Shown: positions 8,345 through 19,074, counted from the first letter of the stretch. The stretch: DNA of 58,733 nt from DATMFV01 sp035555975 (GCA_035555975.1 DATMFV010000057.1:1-58733), one strand, 5' to 3'. The notes: generated from the sequence alone by a model not told the origin. A program made the numbers and translations.

Positions 8345-11300
8345 TTGCACACCGTGTATCCAACTGAAGACACTTCCCTGCGGCTCTCCCGCCTTGTCTT
8401 CCTGTTCGCGCTCTTTTTTGCGCTTCTTGCCGGCGTTTCCTCCGCCCAGCAAGCAAACCAGACGCCTCCGGGCTCCGGAACGGTCATCCGTAATCAGGCC
8501 TTTATCACTTTCCTGACGTCGGGCGCTCCATCGCCAGTCACCTTCGGCTCCAATGTCGTCATTGCTCCGCTCGACGTGGTTGCCACCCCGTTTGCCATCT
8601 CCAAGCAGACCACCTCCCCCTTTCCTCTCACCACCCCTGAGATTTCCTACCGCATCACCGTCAAGCGCAACGCGAGCGGCACGGCACATCCCCTTCCGAT
8701 TTCAGTCGACGGCGCGCTCGTTTCCCTTTTCCTGATTGAAGATGCCATTCCGGCCGGGACCACTTTCTTCCGGCTCGACCAGGCTTCCGGCGCGTCGCAC
8801 ATCCTTTACCACCTGCGCGGAACCGCCGCCGATCAATACACCGCCACGCTCCCGGCGGACGTCGCCACAATCGACCGCATTGCCGCCGGTTATGGCGACT
8901 TCCCCGCCGACACGACCCGGAGCGTCGATCTCACGCTTTTGCTGGCCGGAGAGGGTTCCAAACAGATCGTCAACACCGGGGTGATCCGCTATGTGGACGA
9001 CACCTTCACCCCTGCGCGCCTTCCTTCGAGCACCGTCACCTCCCCGGTCGTCTTCCAGGCTCCGACGATCCTCTATTACAACAGCGCCTACGAAACCCCC
9101 GTCACCACCGCCGTCCTCGGCAGCCCGCTCCACGTCGAAGTCAGTTGGGCCGAAGGCAACCACGATCCCAATACCATCGAACGCGGCGTCATCACGCTGA
9201 CCTCCTCCAAAACCGGCGACAAGGAAAGCTACGAAGTCGTCGAAACCGGCCCCAATACCGGCATCTTCCGTGTCGTCGGCCCGGTGCCGACCCGCTCCGG
9301 CCTGCAACACGACGCCGAAGCCGGCAACGGCATTATGGAAACGCTGGAAGGCGACACCATCATTGCCACGATCGACGGCGTTCACGAGGTGGAAGCACAG
9401 ATCGTCATCGAATCCTCCCCTGGCGGCATCGTCTTTGACAGCAAGACCAACGCCCCAATCGCCGGTGTCAAGGTGACGCTGGTCAACAGCAGCACCCGGA
9501 TGCCTGCCGCCGTCTACGACTTCGACGGCAAGCAGATTTCCGCCTCCATGGTCACGGGAGCCGACGGTCGCTATTACTTCCCGGTCGTTCCACCGGGCAG
9601 CTACATCATTGTCATCGAAACGGCTCCCGGTTATCAGTTCGCCTCCACCGTCAAGCCGGGCGACCTCCCGCCCGGGCGCATCATCGACGCCAACGGCTCC
9701 TATGGCTACCCGTTCCAGTCCGGCGGCGTCGGCTGGACCACCTGGTTTGACATTCCCGGCGACCCGGTCAAGGGAGCCGCGGGGATCTTCGTCGACAAAG
9801 CCGCCTCCCGGATGACGGTGGAACTGGGCGAATCGCTCGACTACGTGGTCCGCGTCAAGAATGTCTCCGGCCATGATCTCCGGGATGTCGTCGTTTCCGA
9901 CCGCCTCCCGTTCGGCTTCCGCTATCGCAAGGGAAGCGCCCGGCTGGAAGGCAAAAAGATTGCCGAACCGAAAGTGCGCGATGCCGATCTGGAATTCTCC
10001 ATCGGAGCGCTCGAAAAGGATGCCACGCTGACGCTCACCTACCGCGTGCAGGTCACTGTCGGCGCGACCGACGGGGACGGGATCAACCGTGCCGAAGCTT
10101 GGGACAACCGCGAGCGCGACATCAGGAGCAACCGCGCCGAGGTCCGCGTCGAGGTCATCCCCGGCGTCTTTACCGATCGCGGCGTCATCTTCGGCAAAAT
10201 CTACGTCGACGCCAACCGCAACAAAATGCAGGACGCGGGCGAACACGGCGTCCCCGGCATCCGCCTCTATATGGAGGATGGTAGCTATGCCATCACCGAC
10301 TCCGAAGGGAAATACAGCTTCTACGGCATCCAGCCCAAGCTGCACGTCGTCAAGGTCGACAACACCACGCTCCCTCCCGGTGCGGAGCTTCTGATCCTTT
10401 CCAACCGGCACGCGGGAGACCCCGGCAGCCGGTTTGTCGACTTGACCAAGGGCGAAATGCACAAGGCGGACTTTGCCATCGCCGGGGACGACCCCGCCGT
10501 GCTCGAAAACGTCGCCGCCCGCCGCCGCGCCTCGGAAAACGCCTTGCAGGAGATCGAAAGCAATCTCTCGGTCACCCTCCAGCGCGAGACCGGCAGCGCC
10601 CTCAACCGTGACTACGCCGGAAACCTCGGAGCGACGACCGGCAACACCCTTTCTTCGCCGATCTCGGGCGGGGCCACCAGCCGTCTCAACCAGGATGTGC
10701 GCTCCCTTCCCGCCAGCGGCGTCATCGGCGTCGGCGCGGTTCCCTACCTCGGCAACTCCGGCGCGACCGGCGCTGCGGGCGGCCTCGGGCTGACCAACGC
10801 CCCTGCGGACGCCGCCGTCCCCCGGCACGAAACCGCCTACCAGACGCCGTGGTCGGGCTCCATCGTCCGCCCCGGCACGGGAGCCGACTTCACCGGCGTG
10901 CCGCGTCCCAACGGTTTCCAGCGCAACGACACCCTGCCGCTCACCCAACCCTTTGAACAGCTCAAACGCCAGACCGCCACACGCGATACGAAGATGGAAT
11001 CCGCCGTTCCCGCCGTCCCGCTGGAGGAAGTCATCCGCCCGGCCGATGCCTCGCTTGCCTTCCTCGACCTGAAGGATGGCGACACGCTCCCTATGGCGCA
11101 GACCACCGTGCGCGTTCAGGGGCCGGCTGCCGGGGTGCTCGCCCTTTCCGTCAACGGCAAGGAAGTCGGCAAATCGCGGATCGGCAAACAGATCACCCAC
11201 GACGCCGGTGGCGCCCAGGCGCTGGAGTATATCGCCGTTCCCTTGAACGCGGGTTCCAACCAGCTCGCCCTCACCCTGCGCGATCCCTTTGGCAACGTGC

Positions 11301-14203
11301 GGGGCGAAACGTCGATCCACGTCATCGCGCCGGGCAACCTCGGGCGCGTCATCCTCGACCTCCCGCAGCCTGAAGCCCGCGCCGACGGCAAAACGCTCGT
11401 GCCGGTCAAGGTCCGCCTCGTCGATCCCGACGGCATCCCGGTCACCGCCCGCACCCCGATCACGCTGGAAACCTCCATCGGCGAATGGGCCGCGAAGGAT
11501 CTCAACCCGAAGGAACCGGCCACCCAGGTCTTCCTGGAGGGAGGCGAAGGGGAGTTCTTCCTCAAGCCGCCGCTGGAGCCGAGCGACGCCATCATCCGCG
11601 TCAGCAGCGGCGTCCTCAAAGCCGAGAGCCAGGTCTCCTTCCTGCCGGAACTGCGCCCGATGATCGCGGTCGGTCTTCTGGAAGGCCGCGTTGATTTCAG
11701 CCGCCTGAACACCAGTTTCGGCCGCCGCGATTCGCGCGATTCGTTCCAGGATAGCCTGAAGGAACTCTCCCTCTCCACCGGGGCGAACGATCCCGAGGTC
11801 GCCGGGCGCACCGCCTTCTTCATGAAGGGCCAGCTCTGGGGGGAATACGTTCTCACCGCCGCCTACGATTCTGAAAAGGACCGCAAGGAACGGCTCTTCC
11901 GCGACATTCAGCCCGACGAGTTTTACCCGATCTACGGCGACTCCTCGCTCAAGGGTTTCGACGCCCAGTCGACCAGCAGCCTCTACGTCAAGGTCGAGAA
12001 CAAGAAATCGTTTCTCCTTTACGGCGATTACACCACCGGCTCCAACAGCGAACTGCGTCAGCTCGGCAACTACAACCGGAGCCTCACCGGCGGCCAGCTT
12101 CACTTCGAGAAGAGCTGGATCAACGCCAATCTCTGGGCCAGCTATGACAGCACCCGGCAGGTGATCCAGGAAATTCCGGCCAACGGCACCTCCGGCCCGT
12201 TCGCCTTCAAGACTTCCAACGCCCTGATCAATAGTGAAAAGGTCGAAATCCTGACCCGCTCGCGCGATCAACCGTCGCTCATCATCAAGACCGTCGCGAT
12301 GAGCCGGTTTACCGATTACCAGTACGAGCCGTTCTCCGGGCGGATTCTTTTCAAGGCCCCGATCCCGAGCGTCGACGAAAACCTGAACCCGATCTCCATC
12401 CGCATCACCTTTGAAGACGACCAGGGCGGCGACAAGTTCTGGGTCTACGGGGGGGATGCCCAGGTCCGCGTGACCGACTGGCTCGAAGTCGGCGGTTCCG
12501 TCGTGGACGAGCGCAATCCCTTCGCTCCCTACCGCCTTTACAGCGGGAACGCCGCGCTCAAACTGACCAAGAGCACCTTCCTTCTTGGTGAAGTCGCTTT
12601 CTCCGACGCGCCTTTCGAAGAAGGCGTCGGCCGCGCCGAACGGCTTGAACTCCGCCATCAGGCCGATCGCCTCACCGCCCGCCTCTACTGGAGCCGCGCC
12701 GACGAAGCGTTCCGCAACGCGGGGTCGACCGTCACCGCCGGGCGCATGGAAGCGGGCGCGCAGATCGGCTACCAGTTCAACCAGAAGACTTCCGCGCAGT
12801 TGGAAGCGATCAGCACCGAATCGACCGCCGGGGGGTATCGGCGCGGCGTGCTGGTGCAGGTCGGCTACGCCTTGAGCGAGCGCGTCCGCATCGAAGTCGG
12901 CGGCCGCTACAGCACCGAACAGGGCGACGCCTACGCCACTTCCACCAGCCTCCGGCAGGAACAGAAGGGAATCGTCGCCCAGGAACTCAATCAGCAGGAT
13001 ATCGCCTCGATCCGCGCCAAGCTCTCCGTCCCTCTTCCGATGCTCCCGACCGGCTCCCTCTACGGGGAGTACGAAAACGACCTCGTCGACATCGAGCGCC
13101 GCGTCGCCGCTGTCGGGCTGGAATACCAGGCCAACGCGGAGACCAAGCTCTACCTCAAGCACGAGTTCATCTCCTCGCTCGACGGCGCGTTTGACCTCAA
13201 CGCCTCTTCACAGAAAAACACCACCGTGGTCGGCGTCCAGTCGACCTACATGAAGGATGGCCAGCTCTTCAATGAATACCGGATGCGCGACGCCATTGAC
13301 GGGCGGCAGGCCGAGGGGGCGATCGGGCTGCGCAACAGCTTTGAAGTGGCGGCGGGCCTGCGGGTCCAGACCACCTTTGAGCGGATTTCGCCGCTCGTCA
13401 TCGGTCGCAAGATCAAGAACGAACGCGAGCCCGACGGGCGCACCACGACCACGCGCGAGATCCGCTCCTCGGAAAGCACCGCCGTCACCGCCGCCTTTGA
13501 CTATGTCGAAAACGAAGACTGGAAGCTGACCGGGCGCGGCGAATTCCGCACCAGCGATACCGAGGATGCCTGGCTTTTCACGCTCGGCTACGCCCACAAG
13601 ATCAACGAAGACCTCTCGGGGCTGGCCCGCGCGATCTACGACGAAATCATGGGCAAAGGCCCCGACTCCGGCCAGCGCCGGCAGATCCGCCTGCAAATGG
13701 GGGTCGCTTACCGCCCGGTCCGGATGAACTTCTGGAACATGCTCGCCAAATACGAACTCAAGCTGGAGAGCGACACCACCATCATCGACTACGGCAGCGA
13801 CCGCGTGGTCCATATCCTCGCCACCGACGTGAACTGGCAACCCCGTTCCAACCTCACCTTCAGCCTCCATTACGCAGGAAAGCTCGCGTTTGAAGAAGGC
13901 AACGGCCTGGACGAAACCGTCTTCACCAGCCTCATCTCCGCCCGCGCGCTGGTCGACATCACCGACAAGTGGGACGCCGGTCTCACCGCCCGCGTGATGT
14001 TTGACAACGCCGGTCGCATCCAGTTCGGTGTCGGCCCCGAACTCGGCTACAACCTCCGCAAAAACATGCGCGTCGCCGCCGGTTACAACGTCTTCGGCTT
14101 CCACGACCGCGACTTGAGCGTCGACAATTACACCCAGCAAGGCGCTTACTTTGCCTTTAACATGAAGTTCGACGAAGACCTCTTCAAATTCGGCAGGAAA
14201 TAG
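8345..14203 (+). CDS. Giant outer-membrane protein: DUF11/SdrD_B/Ig modules with a C-terminal beta-barrel
   Basis: Protein of about 1952 residues. No ATG is available before the signal peptide (LSRLVFLFALFFALLAGVSSAQ), so the start is TTG at 8345 or GTG at 8354. Domain order: a NQAFITF strand motif (about 50-80); an Ig-like module (about 240-345); a carboxypeptidase-regulatory/SpaA-type module (GVKVTLVN, YYFPVVPPGSYIIVIE, about 365-440); a DUF11 module (about 480-600); an SdrD_B-type module (YVDANRNKMQDAGEHGVPG, about 615-715); a low-complexity linker (about 730-870); two invasin-like Ig modules (about 885-1105); then about 840 residues of alternating amphipathic strands (LYVKVENKKSFLLYGDYTT, INANLWASYDSTRQ) ending FAFNMKFDEDLFKFGRK. 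This is a long outer-membrane barrel. It may anchor or secrete the neighbouring DUF11 proteins (inference). Related architectures occur in other bacteria but I know of no assigned function. Confidence 0.8.
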   Translation: MHTVYPTEDTSLRLSRLVFLFALFFALLAGVSSAQQANQTPPGSGTVIRNQAFITFLTSGAPSPVTFGSNVVIAPLDVVATPFAISKQTTSPFPLTTPEISYRITVKRNASGTAHPLPISVDGALVSLFLIEDAIPAGTTFFRLDQASGASHILYHLRGTAADQYTATLPADVATIDRIAAGYGDFPADTTRSVDLTLLLAGEGSKQIVNTGVIRYVDDTFTPARLPSSTVTSPVVFQAPTILYYNSAYETPVTTAVLGSPLHVEVSWAEGNHDPNTIERGVITLTSSKTGDKESYEVVETGPNTGIFRVVGPVPTRSGLQHDAEAGNGIMETLEGDTIIATIDGVHEVEAQIVIESSPGGIVFDSKTNAPIAGVKVTLVNSSTRMPAAVYDFDGKQISASMVTGADGRYYFPVVPPGSYIIVIETAPGYQFASTVKPGDLPPGRIIDANGSYGYPFQSGGVGWTTWFDIPGDPVKGAAGIFVDKAASRMTVELGESLDYVVRVKNVSGHDLRDVVVSDRLPFGFRYRKGSARLEGKKIAEPKVRDADLEFSIGALEKDATLTLTYRVQVTVGATDGDGINRAEAWDNRERDIRSNRAEVRVEVIPGVFTDRGVIFGKIYVDANRNKMQDAGEHGVPGIRLYMEDGSYAITDSEGKYSFYGIQPKLHVVKVDNTTLPPGAELLILSNRHAGDPGSRFVDLTKGEMHKADFAIAGDDPAVLENVAARRRASENALQEIESNLSVTLQRETGSALNRDYAGNLGATTGNTLSSPISGGATSRLNQDVRSLPASGVIGVGAVPYLGNSGATGAAGGLGLTNAPADAAVPRHETAYQTPWSGSIVRPGTGADFTGVPRPNGFQRNDTLPLTQPFEQLKRQTATRDTKMESAVPAVPLEEVIRPADASLAFLDLKDGDTLPMAQTTVRVQGPAAGVLALSVNGKEVGKSRIGKQITHDAGGAQALEYIAVPLNAGSNQLALTLRDPFGNVRGETSIHVIAPGNLGRVILDLPQPEARADGKTLVPVKVRLVDPDGIPVTARTPITLETSIGEWAAKDLNPKEPATQVFLEGGEGEFFLKPPLEPSDAIIRVSSGVLKAESQVSFLPELRPMIAVGLLEGRVDFSRLNTSFGRRDSRDSFQDSLKELSLSTGANDPEVAGRTAFFMKGQLWGEYVLTAAYDSEKDRKERLFRDIQPDEFYPIYGDSSLKGFDAQSTSSLYVKVENKKSFLLYGDYTTGSNSELRQLGNYNRSLTGGQLHFEKSWINANLWASYDSTRQVIQEIPANGTSGPFAFKTSNALINSEKVEILTRSRDQPSLIIKTVAMSRFTDYQYEPFSGRILFKAPIPSVDENLNPISIRITFEDDQGGDKFWVYGGDAQVRVTDWLEVGGSVVDERNPFAPYRLYSGNAALKLTKSTFLLGEVAFSDAPFEEGVGRAERLELRHQADRLTARLYWSRADEAFRNAGSTVTAGRMEAGAQIGYQFNQKTSAQLEAISTESTAGGYRRGVLVQVGYALSERVRIEVGGRYSTEQGDAYATSTSLRQEQKGIVAQELNQQDIASIRAKLSVPLPMLPTGSLYGEYENDLVDIERRVAAVGLEYQANAETKLYLKHEFISSLDGAFDLNASSQKNTTVVGVQSTYMKDGQLFNEYRMRDAIDGRQAEGAIGLRNSFEVAAGLRVQTTFERISPLVIGRKIKNEREPDGRTTTTREIRSSESTAVTAAFDYVENEDWKLTGRGEFRTSDTEDAWLFTLGYAHKINEDLSGLARAIYDEIMGKGPDSGQRRQIRLQMGVAYRPVRMNFWNMLAKYELKLESDTTIIDYGSDRVVHILATDVNWQPRSNLTFSLHYAGKLAFEEGNGLDETVFTSLISARALVDITDKWDAGLTARVMFDNAGRIQFGVGPELGYNLRKNMRVAAGYNVFGFHDRDLSVDNYTQQGAYFAFNMKFDEDLFKFGRK

Positions 14204-14208
14204 TGCCA

Positions 14209-17200
14209 ATGAGCGTTCAGAAAAAGAGATATTGGTTTTTGGTTGTTTGGGTGCTCGGAGTGCTGGGCTCATCGCCGCTTCACGCTGCTGACCGGACTTT
14301 CAGCCCGCGCTATTCCATACCGGGCGCTGCCGGCGATATTGTTTTCGTCGGCAATACCTTGATGACCCTGCAGAAGAACGCGGACGGTTCCACTCCTAAC
14401 TCATCAACAATCACTAACATTCAGCAAGGGAACACGTCGGCCAGCAATAACGATTACTGGATAGGGTATGTGAATACCGATCCTCCCCTTTCGGGGACCA
14501 ATATCAATTCGAGCACTGCCGAACTCAGGCTGCCCACCGGAGCCACTGTTTTGTGGGCGGGCCTTTACTGGGGAGCCAACACTCAGGTTGCCAACGACCG
14601 GAATCAGGCGGCTGGGGACATCAATAGCAGCGTAGCCAAACGGGATGAGATCATGTTCAAGGTGCCGGGCGGCAGCTACCAGACATTGTCTGCCAGTGTC
14701 GTCGATTTTGTCGATGTTGACACCAGCGTGAACTACGGGAAACCTTACAGTTGTTTCGTCGATATCACCGGGAAAGTCCAACAGGCTGGAAACGGGGTTT
14801 ATGCCGCCGGAAACGTACTGGCGGCGCGAGGAGTCAATCGCTACGCCGTCTGGACGATGGTGGTCGTTTATCAGGCGCCCGGTCTGACACCAAAAAACCT
14901 GACGGTCTTCGATGGCTTCAAGGTGGTGCGCAACGTGACCGGCTCTACGACGGTCAATATTCCCATCTCCGGATTTCACGCGCCGCCTACCGGTCCCGTC
15001 GATGTCAAGCTCGGGGTGATGAGCTATGAGGGAGACTTGGGATATGACGGCGATCAGCTTAAAATGGGGCCCACGACGGGCAATTTGTATGCGGTTTCCG
15101 ATGCACTCAACCCGGCAAATAATTTTGCCAACAGCTCCATCACTTATCTAGGCCACTATGCAGGGCCGGGAGACCCGGGATTTCCAAAGCTGCCCAATTT
15201 CAAAAATCAACTCGGGGTGGATGCCGATATCATGGCAGCCCCACAGGGCGCAGTGCAGAATAACGGCGAATCGGCTGTCATTCAATTTACCTCCAGCTAT
15301 GAGGCCTACTATCCGGCGGTTCTGACAACCGCCATTGAACTCTACGCCCCGCAGGTCAAGGCCAAGAAGGATTTCCTCGATGTCAACGGCGATAACGTCA
15401 CCCCCGGCGACATTATCACCTACACCATCGAATTCGAAAATCGGCCCGACACGGAGGTAAACGGCGATGCCACCAAGGACACCGTGCTCGAAGATGTCCT
15501 CCCCGAACAGGTGACTTATGTCCCGGGAAGCTTGAAAGTCGTCCGGGTCGGGACGACAGATCAGGTCGACCTGACCGACGCCGGCGACGGCGATGAAGGA
15601 GAAGTCGTGCCCGAGGGGAACAGGGAGAAGATCATCGTCCGCCTGGGGCATCCGTATGACCCTCCGAATCACGACGGAAGCGGCACGCCGGGCGGTGTCG
15701 GCACCACCGGGGGCGTCGTGAAACAGGGCGAAAAGACGATTGTATCCTTTGATGTGCGGGTCAAACTCGGCACTCAGGATGGGGTGAAGATCATCAACGA
15801 GGCGAATATCGGCTACAACTCGCTTGCCAAAGGGATTGCCTTCGTGGCGTCTGTCATTCCCGCCACCGTGACCAACTCCAAAGTCATCACCGGCGTTGTT
15901 TTTGAGGACGTGAATTACGGCGGCGGTCCCGGGCGGGGACCGTTGCAGGTCGCCGGCGCTGCCGGGACCCTGACTGCTCCCGCCGGGGCCGTGCCGGTCC
16001 CCGGGGCGCGCGTGGAACTCTACGGCCCTGAGACGGGTGATCCCAATGGCACGAAAAAGCTGCTGGATGTGGCGACTACAGACGCCGAGGGGATCTATAC
16101 TTTCAAGGATATCAATAACACCGGCCCAACCAATCTCGCGAAGGATTACGTGGTCCGGATCGTCTCCGAGACCGTCAAGTCCACGCGGGGAGCCGCCACC
16201 GGGCTGCTGCCTGTCCAGACCTATCGGACCGAGACGGAACTGGTCCCCTCGCCAGATGGCGATTTGTCCAAGGTGATCCCCATTTTGGACAAGGTCGGCG
16301 GTGAAAATCCGGCGGTGGCAGACGCCCCGGCCAATATGAACATGGGCACGGCATTGCCTGCCAACGCCCAGAATATCTCCTCGCTGACCGTCACAGGGGC
16401 CGACCTGCTGCGTGTGGACTTCGGGTTTAACTTTGACACCGTCGTCAACACCAATGCCAGCGGCCAAGGTTCGCTGGCGCAGGTGATCGCCAACGCCAAC
16501 AATCTTCACAACGATACCGCGCTGGCGCAGGCCAATCATCCCCCGGGCCTCGAGAACGTTGTCTTCAATTTCCCGGCCGGTACCAGTTTTCCGGCGACCA
16601 TCGCTACGGGAGCCACGCCGCTTCCGACCATCACCGAGCGGCTTTACCTTGACGCCTCGATCCAGAACGGCGTCCAGAACTCCTCCGGCACGCCGCAGGT
16701 CTATCTCGACGGTAGCGGGACCACCGGAAACGGTTTCGGCTTTGTCGGACCCAATGCCAGCAACAGTCTCGTGAAGAACTTTGCCATCGGCAACTTCAAC
16801 GGCCACGGGATGGATTTCACCTCCAGCGATGGCCATCAGATCAAGGGAAACTGGATCGGCCTCACACCGACCCAGGCCGCCGCAGGCAACCACGGCAGCG
16901 GGATCTATATCAATGCCAGCAGCAACAACGTGATCGGGGGCGGCAATAACGGCGAAGCGAACGTGATCGCCCATAACGGCGCCACCAATCAGGGCGGGGT
17001 TTTCATCCAGAACGGCACGGGCAACACCATCAGCCGCAACTCCATCTTCCGCAACAAGGGGCTGGGGATTGATCTCACCGCCGCCGGAGTCAACGGAAAC
17101 GACGGCAGCTACGGTAGCGGTGCCAACAGCGGCGTCGATTATCCGGTCTTCACCTCCATCGACCTGGCGAGCGGCACGGTGGCCGGGCATGTCGGCGCGG

Positions 17201-18999
17201 CGGGCGGCAGCAGCGTCTACAGCGGCGCCACGGTCGAGGTCTTTGTCAGCGACGACGACGGCGACCAGAACGGCCCCGTCTACGCTGGCGACGGCCTGAA
17301 CCTCCCCCACGGCGAAGGGAAAACCTATCTTGGCAGCCTGTCGGTCGGCGGCGATGGCAAATTCAGCGGTTCCGTCAACCTCGGCGGGCATGCCGCGCTT
17401 ACCGCCACCACAACGTACCAGAACAGCACCTCCGAGTTCGGCCCCAACGAGGCGATCGGGGCGACCCTCTCCGGCGTGGTCTATGAAGACCTCAACCTCA
17501 ACAACCAGTACGACGCCGCCCCGACCCCGGAACCCGGCCCCGGCACCGAACACCCGCTCTTTGCCAAGCTGATCAATGAAAGCGCTCCCACCGTCGCCGT
17601 GCAGACCGTCGCGGTCGATCCGGCCACCGGTGCGTACAGCTTTGCGGGTCTCCCGCCCGGTACCTACACCATCGTCATCTCCCTCGACGGCGATGACGCC
17701 AACAACGTCACGCCCGCTTATCCGGCCGGGTGGGGCGGTCGCGAACGGCCGACGGGGCAACAGACCGGCATCGTCGTCCAGCTCGTCGCGATCCCGAGCC
17801 TCAACTTCGGTTTCTCCCTTCAAAGCAACCTGACCGGGCGGGTCTTTCTCGATACCGGCGTCTCCGGGCAGGCTGGCACCGCCAACAACGGCAGCCTTGA
17901 TGGCGGGGAGGCCGGGATCGCTTCCGTACCGATCACGCTGCTCATCAACGGAACCCCTTCCGGAGATCCGGTGACCACGGGGCCGGACGGCACCTTCTCC
18001 GTCGTGCTCCCTGCCAATCTTGCCGAGAACGACAACATCCAGCTCGTCCAGGCTGAAATCCCGCAGCATCTTTCGACCGGCGCGGGGCGGATCGCCGCCG
18101 GTGCCAACCCCGCGCGGGCCTTCGACCGGGCGACGCGCACCCTCTCCTTCGTCTATCAATCCTCGCTGCCGCCGGAAGCGTATGGCGGGCTTGATTTCGG
18201 GAACGTCCCGCTGCCGACCTTCAGCACCGATGGCCAGCAAAGCGGCCTGCCGGGGAATATCATCTTCTTCCCGCATACCTTTGTCGCCGGGTCCGACGGG
18301 GTCGTTACCTTCTCCACCACCGCGCAGTCCGACCCGAACCTGACCGGCTGGGCCGAGACCCTTTTCCTCGACGGAAACCTCGTCCCCGGCAGCCCCGGGC
18401 AGCCGGATTCCACCGGCGACGGCGTCTTCACTCCCGAGCACGATACCGCCATTACCGAGCCGATCACCGTCACCGCCGGGCAGACGATCAAAATCCTCGT
18501 CAAGCAGTTCATCCCGGTCGAGGCTCCGCACGACGCCCGCAACCTGATCACCGTCACCGCCGACTTTACCTATACCGGGAGCGATCACGCCGACCCCGCG
18601 CAATCGCTTTTGAGCACCCAACTCCAGCGCAAAGACCTGACCATCGTGGGAGAAGGCGCCCTGCAACTCGTCAAGAAAGTCGACAAGGAACAGGCCAAAC
18701 CGGGGGAAAAGCTGGTCTATACCCTGACCTACCTGAACAACGGCCCCACGCCTTTGACGACCGTCGTCATTCACGACACCACCCCGGACTACACCGTCTT
18801 CTCCGACGCGCCCGCGCCGGTCATCCCTACCGGTCTCGACGGGGAATTGACGATCGACATTGAAAAGCCGGGCGTCGGGGCGACCGGTCCCCTGAAATGG
18901 ACCTTCAACGGTTCCCTTCCTCCGGGCGTCACCGGCGAAGTCATCTTTGAAGTCAAGGTCCAGGGCGGCAGCGAAGGAACACCCCCGCCCGCTCCGTAG
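14209..18999 (+). CDS. Giant secreted multidomain protein (DUF11, parallel beta-helix, SdrD_B modules)
   Basis: Protein of 1596 residues. The ATG at 14209 is 5 nt after the barrel gene's stop, which suggests coupled translation. A signal peptide (WFLVVWVLGVLGSSPLHAA) is followed by an N-terminal region with the motif ATVLWAGLYWGAN, as in other DUF11-type surface proteins. Next come a DUF11 module (about 385-560), a Cna_B/SdrD-like region (about 560-740), and a right-handed beta-helix with repeated N-rich turns (NSLVKNFAIGNF, GSGIYINASSNNVIGG, NTISRNSIFRNKGLGIDL, about 840-970). Two SdrD_B-type modules follow (VVYEDLNLNNQYD; GRVFLDTG), then an Asp-rich module (LFLDGNLVPG) and a terminal DUF11 (AKPGEKLVYTLTYLNNG). 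The last two modules parallel the end of the 872-residue protein. There is no anchor; surface display through the barrel protein is inferred. Confidence 0.8.
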   Translation: MSVQKKRYWFLVVWVLGVLGSSPLHAADRTFSPRYSIPGAAGDIVFVGNTLMTLQKNADGSTPNSSTITNIQQGNTSASNNDYWIGYVNTDPPLSGTNINSSTAELRLPTGATVLWAGLYWGANTQVANDRNQAAGDINSSVAKRDEIMFKVPGGSYQTLSASVVDFVDVDTSVNYGKPYSCFVDITGKVQQAGNGVYAAGNVLAARGVNRYAVWTMVVVYQAPGLTPKNLTVFDGFKVVRNVTGSTTVNIPISGFHAPPTGPVDVKLGVMSYEGDLGYDGDQLKMGPTTGNLYAVSDALNPANNFANSSITYLGHYAGPGDPGFPKLPNFKNQLGVDADIMAAPQGAVQNNGESAVIQFTSSYEAYYPAVLTTAIELYAPQVKAKKDFLDVNGDNVTPGDIITYTIEFENRPDTEVNGDATKDTVLEDVLPEQVTYVPGSLKVVRVGTTDQVDLTDAGDGDEGEVVPEGNREKIIVRLGHPYDPPNHDGSGTPGGVGTTGGVVKQGEKTIVSFDVRVKLGTQDGVKIINEANIGYNSLAKGIAFVASVIPATVTNSKVITGVVFEDVNYGGGPGRGPLQVAGAAGTLTAPAGAVPVPGARVELYGPETGDPNGTKKLLDVATTDAEGIYTFKDINNTGPTNLAKDYVVRIVSETVKSTRGAATGLLPVQTYRTETELVPSPDGDLSKVIPILDKVGGENPAVADAPANMNMGTALPANAQNISSLTVTGADLLRVDFGFNFDTVVNTNASGQGSLAQVIANANNLHNDTALAQANHPPGLENVVFNFPAGTSFPATIATGATPLPTITERLYLDASIQNGVQNSSGTPQVYLDGSGTTGNGFGFVGPNASNSLVKNFAIGNFNGHGMDFTSSDGHQIKGNWIGLTPTQAAAGNHGSGIYINASSNNVIGGGNNGEANVIAHNGATNQGGVFIQNGTGNTISRNSIFRNKGLGIDLTAAGVNGNDGSYGSGANSGVDYPVFTSIDLASGTVAGHVGAAGGSSVYSGATVEVFVSDDDGDQNGPVYAGDGLNLPHGEGKTYLGSLSVGGDGKFSGSVNLGGHAALTATTTYQNSTSEFGPNEAIGATLSGVVYEDLNLNNQYDAAPTPEPGPGTEHPLFAKLINESAPTVAVQTVAVDPATGAYSFAGLPPGTYTIVISLDGDDANNVTPAYPAGWGGRERPTGQQTGIVVQLVAIPSLNFGFSLQSNLTGRVFLDTGVSGQAGTANNGSLDGGEAGIASVPITLLINGTPSGDPVTTGPDGTFSVVLPANLAENDNIQLVQAEIPQHLSTGAGRIAAGANPARAFDRATRTLSFVYQSSLPPEAYGGLDFGNVPLPTFSTDGQQSGLPGNIIFFPHTFVAGSDGVVTFSTTAQSDPNLTGWAETLFLDGNLVPGSPGQPDSTGDGVFTPEHDTAITEPITVTAGQTIKILVKQFIPVEAPHDARNLITVTADFTYTGSDHADPAQSLLSTQLQRKDLTIVGEGALQLVKKVDKEQAKPGEKLVYTLTYLNNGPTPLTTVVIHDTTPDYTVFSDAPAPVIPTGLDGELTIDIEKPGVGATGPLKWTFNGSLPPGVTGEVIFEVKVQGGSEGTPPPAP

Positions 19000-19074
19000 C
19001 CACCCGCGGGCGCGTCGACGTTCTCTTTTTTTGAGTTTCTCTCCGCAAGGGAAACGGTTTAAGCTCGCCCGCTT

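Noticed and set aside
8702..13162. A 1486-residue frame on the minus strand through the barrel gene
   Set aside because: Runs antisense to a well-supported surface protein. Its composition (Arg/Gly/Asp-rich, no signal or domain) is what high-GC third positions produce.
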